NCBI GenBank assembly: GCA_023105745.1
Contig: JALGQZ010000009.1
Location: forward strand, 17,656,564 to 17,720,563
Source: Austropuccinia psidii
Lineage: Eukaryota > Basidiomycota > Pucciniomycetes > Pucciniales > Sphaerophragmiaceae
Reading direction: 5' to 3'
DNA: 64,000 nt
Shown here: positions 59,644-64,000 of the stretch, piece by piece
Numbering within the stretch: position 1 is the first letter of the stretch
How the letters are laid out: every line of letters starts with the position of its first letter
The notes under the pieces: model-generated
What the model saw: only the letters and a program-made list of their open reading frames with translations
Database searches by the model: none
Told to the model about the DNA's origin: nothing
Made by a program: the position numbers and the translations under genes

Positions 59644-60399
59644 TGTCACAGCCACTACTAAGGGGTAAGGGTATTCAATCTTAGTCCCACTCAAGCTAAT
59701 CAAACCAGAAATCAAGTATGTGTATTAGTAATAAGCTTCAGAAAATCTTCTTGCTGAAACATGCATACAGCTTGGTTCATCAATAAAGCCTGTCAGCACT
59801 TGTACAGTCTGGATTCACCAAATACATTTTTGGATTCACAGTTCTGAAACTGTATGATAACCCAGCTCCACAACACCTCTTGTACAGAACCTGTACATCC
59901 AAACAGGGGATGTGCTATGCAAATCAATTCAAATCACATTCCTCTCAAGAAAATTAACTATCTAGATCAGGGCTGGTGGAAGCTCACATATACCAGCCCC
60001 TCTTTCTTCCCCTGGGGACTTTTCCCCAGCTAATTAATATATTTGATTTATTATTCAATAAATATTCTTATTCCTATTTGGGAGTAGTATATTTATTGGA
60101 TTTAAGTTGGTCTTGGAATTTCCTCACCTATTCAGTAGAGTTGTAGTGGCCATATCCCTATTGACACTTCTCTTTATTTCTGACAGGTTGAAAAAATGGA
60201 CTTGAACTTGTTTTTGGCTGGTTCTTTTATTCTTTACTCTTATTCTTATTTTTCTGCTTTGTTATATTCATTTCATTATAAATTCTATCTTTATTACACT
60301 CCTAAGTGTATTCCATATTATGCCAACCTGAGCCCTCCATAAGTGAGTTTCAGTTTACTGAGTGCCAGGCTCTCTTCACTTAGAGGAGCCCCTGTGACA
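59644..60399 (+). repeat. 5' LTR of Gypsy family 3 element (756 bp)
   Basis: The ends are perfect 8-bp inverted repeats, TGTCACAG and CTGTGACA, with TG and CA at the extremes. It lies upstream of a plus-strand gag-pol and interrupts a family 1 LTR. A polyadenylation-like TTCAATAAATATTC occurs near 60051-60064. No canonical TGG primer-binding site was seen right after it. The 3' LTR is outside the window, so the limits rest on the termini alone. Confidence 0.65.
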
Positions 60400-61120
60400 T
60401 CATATTAATTAACTCACAATTTTTTCTTTCTTTTCATTCATTTATATTCATTTCCCTCATTCATAAACTATGACTTCTCATGATTTTATGATTTTTTTTT
60501 GATTTATTATTCTCATCAATTTTCATATCATTCATTTCATTCATATGAAAATTGAACTTCTTTATTATTTCTTCATAATTTTTGACCTTTTCATTTCACT
60601 CTTAATTCTTGATCAATTCTCAATTCCTTTTTTCTTTCTCAATTAAGGTGTTTTCAGGTGTTGATTGATTGGAATTAATTGGATCATTGATTCAGCAATG
60701 CAGGATTTTTTATTGGATTAGATGGATTGTTATTTTACTATTAATTTCCCAAGAATTTATTGGCTATTTTGTGATTTGGAATCCTTAAGATATTAATTTT
60801 CACTTCAAGAGTTATTTATTTAATTGACTTTGCTTTGATTCCTCAAGATAGCTGTTTAATGCTCCAGATTTGATTTGAATTTGATTCTTCAATATATTGA
60901 ATTGACTTTTCAAGATATTAACTGATTTACTGAATTCCTCAAGACATAATCCATTTGGACTTTGAATTGAATTTATTTAATTGACTTACTTATTGATTGA
61001 AACTCACTAAAGTTCTTCAAGATTTCCATTGATTCCTCAAGATTCTCATTTTATTTGAATTGGCACAGCCTCATTTTTAGTTTTCAAAGTATCACCAAGC
61101 TTCCAATCTCTACTTTTCAA
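60400..61120 (+). other. Leader of family 3 element
   Basis: T-rich, untranslated sequence between LTR and gag, rich in TTGATT and TCAAGA repeats of low complexity. No gene. Confidence 0.5.
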
Positions 61121-63998
61121 ATGATTCCTGTTCATCATATCCCACCATCAAAGAATACAAGCTCTCAAAGAATTCAAGCTGTTATATCTCCTACAGGAAG
61201 GTCTCCTCTTGACCACACACCATCAGTTCATCAACAGAGTGAAAATTTGGACAGAGGACCACCAATGGAAGGAGAAGAGCCCTCCAGAAGAGGAAGTATT
61301 AAGTCAAGAAGATTAAGATAATTCCCTGGCTTGTTGGGTGGCTATCCTGGCATTTCTAAAGGGCCTAGGAGCAGATAAGGGGAACCTTAAGATGAAGAGG
61401 GGGGAGTCTGTGGAAGAGGAAGGGTCTGAGGAGACTTAAGTGGCAGGTTCTGCCAAGGCTTCTGAGGCTCCAAGTCTATCCCTTTATAATAAACCTCTTG
61501 TCTCTCAAGCTGATCCCAATTTTCTCAAGATGATGGACAAAATGACTCAATTCATGAGACAACTCACTAAATCAGTTGCTCCCAGAGACAATTCAAGACT
61601 CCCTCAATGAAGGAAGCTGCTTCTTTTTATGGTACTCAAGCCCATCAATTGAGAGTATTTATCCAATCCTATAAATCAATATTCCATAATGACCCAGAAA
61701 ACTTTCTCTCTGACAGGAAGAAGGCTCTTTACTCAACTTCTTTTCTAACTGGTAGAGCTGTAAAATGGATTGAACCATATCTTTCAAATATATCCAATGA
61801 AGACCAATAATATCTCCTCAATAACTGACAGTTGTTTGAAACCCAGTTACTCACTCTTTTTGAGGACCCCAATGAAGTAAGAAAAGCTGAACAAGGGTTG
61901 AATAATCTCAGGATGAAGGGAAGTGGTCATGTCTCTTTTTACATTGCTGATTTCAGAAGCTTAATGTCAATAACTGGGTATTGGGGAGAAAGGGAATATA
62001 TTCATTTTTTCAGAAGAGGTCTGGAATCAAGGCTATTGGATAAATTGGCCTCTCACCCTAGTAATTTTGATAGCCCTCAAGAACTCATGGATAGTACTTT
62101 GGAGTTACATAGCAGGTGCCATGAGAGGCAGAAGAAAAAGGGTAATCATCAATAGAAGAAGCCACCAGTCACTGTATCCAATCCCTTCAGGCCTCCTCAA
62201 GATTCATCTTCCAAGAAGCACCATCACAAGAAGAGCAAGAAGAGGAGGAATTTCCGAGTTTCAAAGGATACGCCTCATGCTTCTCTCCTCAATAAGGACA
62301 ATAAATTAATCAGTTCTTGTAAGGAGAGGAGGATTCAAGAATTTATATGCACTTAATGTGGTGGAAAGAACCCAATTGAAAAAGGCTTCAAGAGGCCTAA
62401 GAATAGCCCGGGATCATCAAGAAGCTTCCCTAGCAAGAAAGGAAAAGCCTTAGTGGGAATCATGATGTTTCCAATGGTTCTCACTTGTTTCCTTCAAGAG
62501 AACAATTGTGCACTCTGAATACTAGTTTCAATAAATGTTTGAATTTCCTTATTTTCTCTTCTGTCTACAATATTTTTTGAAGTATTCTGATTTATTCTGG
62601 TGCTACAAACTCCTTAATTGCAAAGAATTCTGTTCTCAACTACCTATTGACTATTTCAGAGCTCCCTGAAAAGACTCCTCCTTTCATTTTGGATTCAAAT
62701 AAATCAACTTCCTTGTTAATAACACATTATACCAAGTGTATTATTGACTTGCCTTCCTTTCCAAGCTTTTAATGGGACTTCTTTATCATAGATTCCCCCA
62801 AGGGAGAAGACCTCATATTGGGCTATGATTCTCTTCACCATATTATTCCCATTAATGATTAGAAAAATGGATTGATCATCCATGATTTTAGTGGTATTAT
62901 TCCTTCTGCTAGTAATGACTTTTCCACTTCTGTAAACAATGTTTCTCTTGTTGGTGAACTTAAGACACCTTCCCTTCCTTTTTCTGTCCATATTCCTCCC
63001 ATAATTCCCTCTCATTAATTAATTCCATCTAGAGATTAAGTCTTCAAAGAGATAAAGGTTTTTGGAAAGGATGTTGATATATATTCACTTCATCTCTTTC
63101 AAGGGGATATGGACCTTCCACCTTTATCTTTTCATGCCTCCCCAGAGGAGCAGTGGGATGGGGAGGAAGAGCCATAAGAGATTGAAACTGTGCTGAAGGT
63201 AGTCCGTCCTTCTTATTATCAATATTTGTATTCTCCAAGGTGAAAGCAGAGAAACTTCCTCCAAATTGTGCCTGTGATCATCATATTTAAATGGTGGGGT
63301 CTCTACTTCCAGTTGGTGTCATCTACTCTTTATCAAATCATGAGTCAGAAACACTATGGGCCTACATTTCAGAGAATGTAGATAAAGTTTTCATCAGGGC
63401 AAGCTTCTCTTAAACAGGAGCACCTGTCCTGTTTGTTAAGAAAAAGGATTATGGTCTCTGCTTTTGTGTTGACTAGCACAAATGCAATTCTGTCTCTAGG
63501 AAGAACAAGTATCCTTTTCCTCCTATGAACCAGCTCCTTATGGTATTTAACAGTTGCACTATCTTCTCCAAGATAGATCTTCTTGGTGCCTATAATCTCC
63601 TGAGAATCAAAGAGGGGGATGAGACCTTAACTGCCTTTAGAGCCAAATATCATAGTTATGAGTACTTGGTTATGCCATTTAGCTTTACAAATGCTACTGC
63701 TTCATTCCAGAATATTGTAAATGATATCTTTGCAGATTTATTGAATATTTTTGCCGTATTTTATTTAGATGATATCATGATCTTCTTGAGCACTGAGGAA
63801 AATTTCAAACATGTGGCCTCTGTACTCCAAAGGCTTAGGGACAATAATCTTTTTTCTAAAGCCTCAAAGTGTGTATTCCATTTCTCAAGTGTGGAATACT
63901 TGGGCTATGTTGTTTCAAGTGATGGCCTCAATATTTATTCTTCAAAAGCTCAACAAATCATCAATTGGCCTCATCCCAAGAACATTAAAGATATTTAA
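61121..63998 (+). pseudogene. Gypsy family 3 gag-pol (gag, protease, RT), broken, runs to right edge
   Basis: Gag starts at the ATG at 61121 (MIPVHHIPPSKN). Gag core segments are 61607-61810 and 61832-62155 (DPNEVRKAEQGLNN, SFYIADFRSL). The zinc knuckle near 62340-62390 is destroyed by a stop and by loss of His and Cys. The protease near 62590 has YSGATNSLI, where the catalytic Asp is expected in place of Tyr, followed by GEDLILGYDSLH near 62800. RT finger motifs lie at 63280-63520 (FVKKKDYGLCF). The palm is at 63525-63998, with SKIDLLGAYN, LVMPFSFTNA and an intact YLDD box near 63765. A stop (TAA, 63996-63998) comes where the polyprotein should continue. Several frameshifts and stops in gag show the copy is dead. 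It is a different lineage from families 1 and 2. Confidence 0.87.
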
Positions 63999-64000
63999 CC

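Larger units (their letters stand above)
59644..64000 (+). mobile_element. Ty3/Gypsy retrotransposon, family 3, 5' part (3' end outside window)
   Basis: LTR (59644-60399), leader, gag, protease and RT in canonical order. The element lies inside a family 1 LTR, so it is the youngest layer of the stack that starts at 52775. RNase H, integrase and the 3' LTR are beyond the right edge. Confidence 0.85.

Noticed and set aside
1..64000. CRISPR array, operon or bacterial regulatory features
   Set aside because: The window is eukaryotic (spliced genes, LTR retrotransposons). No spaced direct-repeat array was seen.

Overview
The window reads as a repeat-swollen, AT-rich genome of a rust fungus (Pucciniales). 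The evidence is one intact host gene with ten short GT-AG introns of 50-105 bp, sitting among decayed chromodomain-bearing Ty3/Gypsy retrotransposons, fungal-type Mutator-like elements and long degenerate LTRs. The Gypsy polyproteins resemble families I associate with the very large, transposon-rich genome of Austropuccinia psidii. That species guess rests on recognition only; no search was run.

Layout. 1-4138: 3' part of a Ty3/Gypsy element (family 1; RT, RNase H, integrase, chromodomain, then a complete 1.38 kb LTR), broken by two in-frame stops. 4139-9715: AT-rich gene desert with degenerate direct repeats. 9716-12627 (minus): an intact 11-exon peroxisomal acyl-CoA oxidase ending in Ala-Lys-Leu, the only convincing host gene. 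14296-24977 (minus): a complete but dead Gypsy element (family 2) with two LTRs of about 1.9 kb, a candidate 5-bp TSD, a PBS and a polypurine tract. Its right LTR carries a 542-bp MITE (23232-23773). 27609-31891: a nearly intact Mutator-like transposon with an 8-bp TSD. Its four-exon gene joins a FAR1-type DNA-binding domain, an MULE DDE transposase, AT-hook-like motifs, a CCHC knuckle and an OTU cysteine protease. It shares terminal motifs with the MITE. 34456-44170: nested solo LTRs. 44171-52770: desert with a hairpin cluster at 49.3 kb and weak coding-like islands. 52775-64000: a nested stack. A family-2-related Gypsy relic (minus; RNase H and integrase zinc finger deleted) is truncated by a family-1 LTR, which is itself interrupted by a third Gypsy element (family 3; LTR, gag, protease, RT) running off the right edge.

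How it works together. The acyl-CoA oxidase would catalyse the first step of peroxisomal beta-oxidation. Everything else is mobile DNA in various states of decay. The Mutator-like element is the most interesting unit: an apparent autonomous transposase-protease gene, plus a short derivative with matching ends that moved into a retrotransposon LTR after that LTR had been duplicated. By eye, the CpG dinucleotide is scarce in the repeats and plentiful in the oxidase gene, which suggests methylation- or RIP-linked C-to-T loss.
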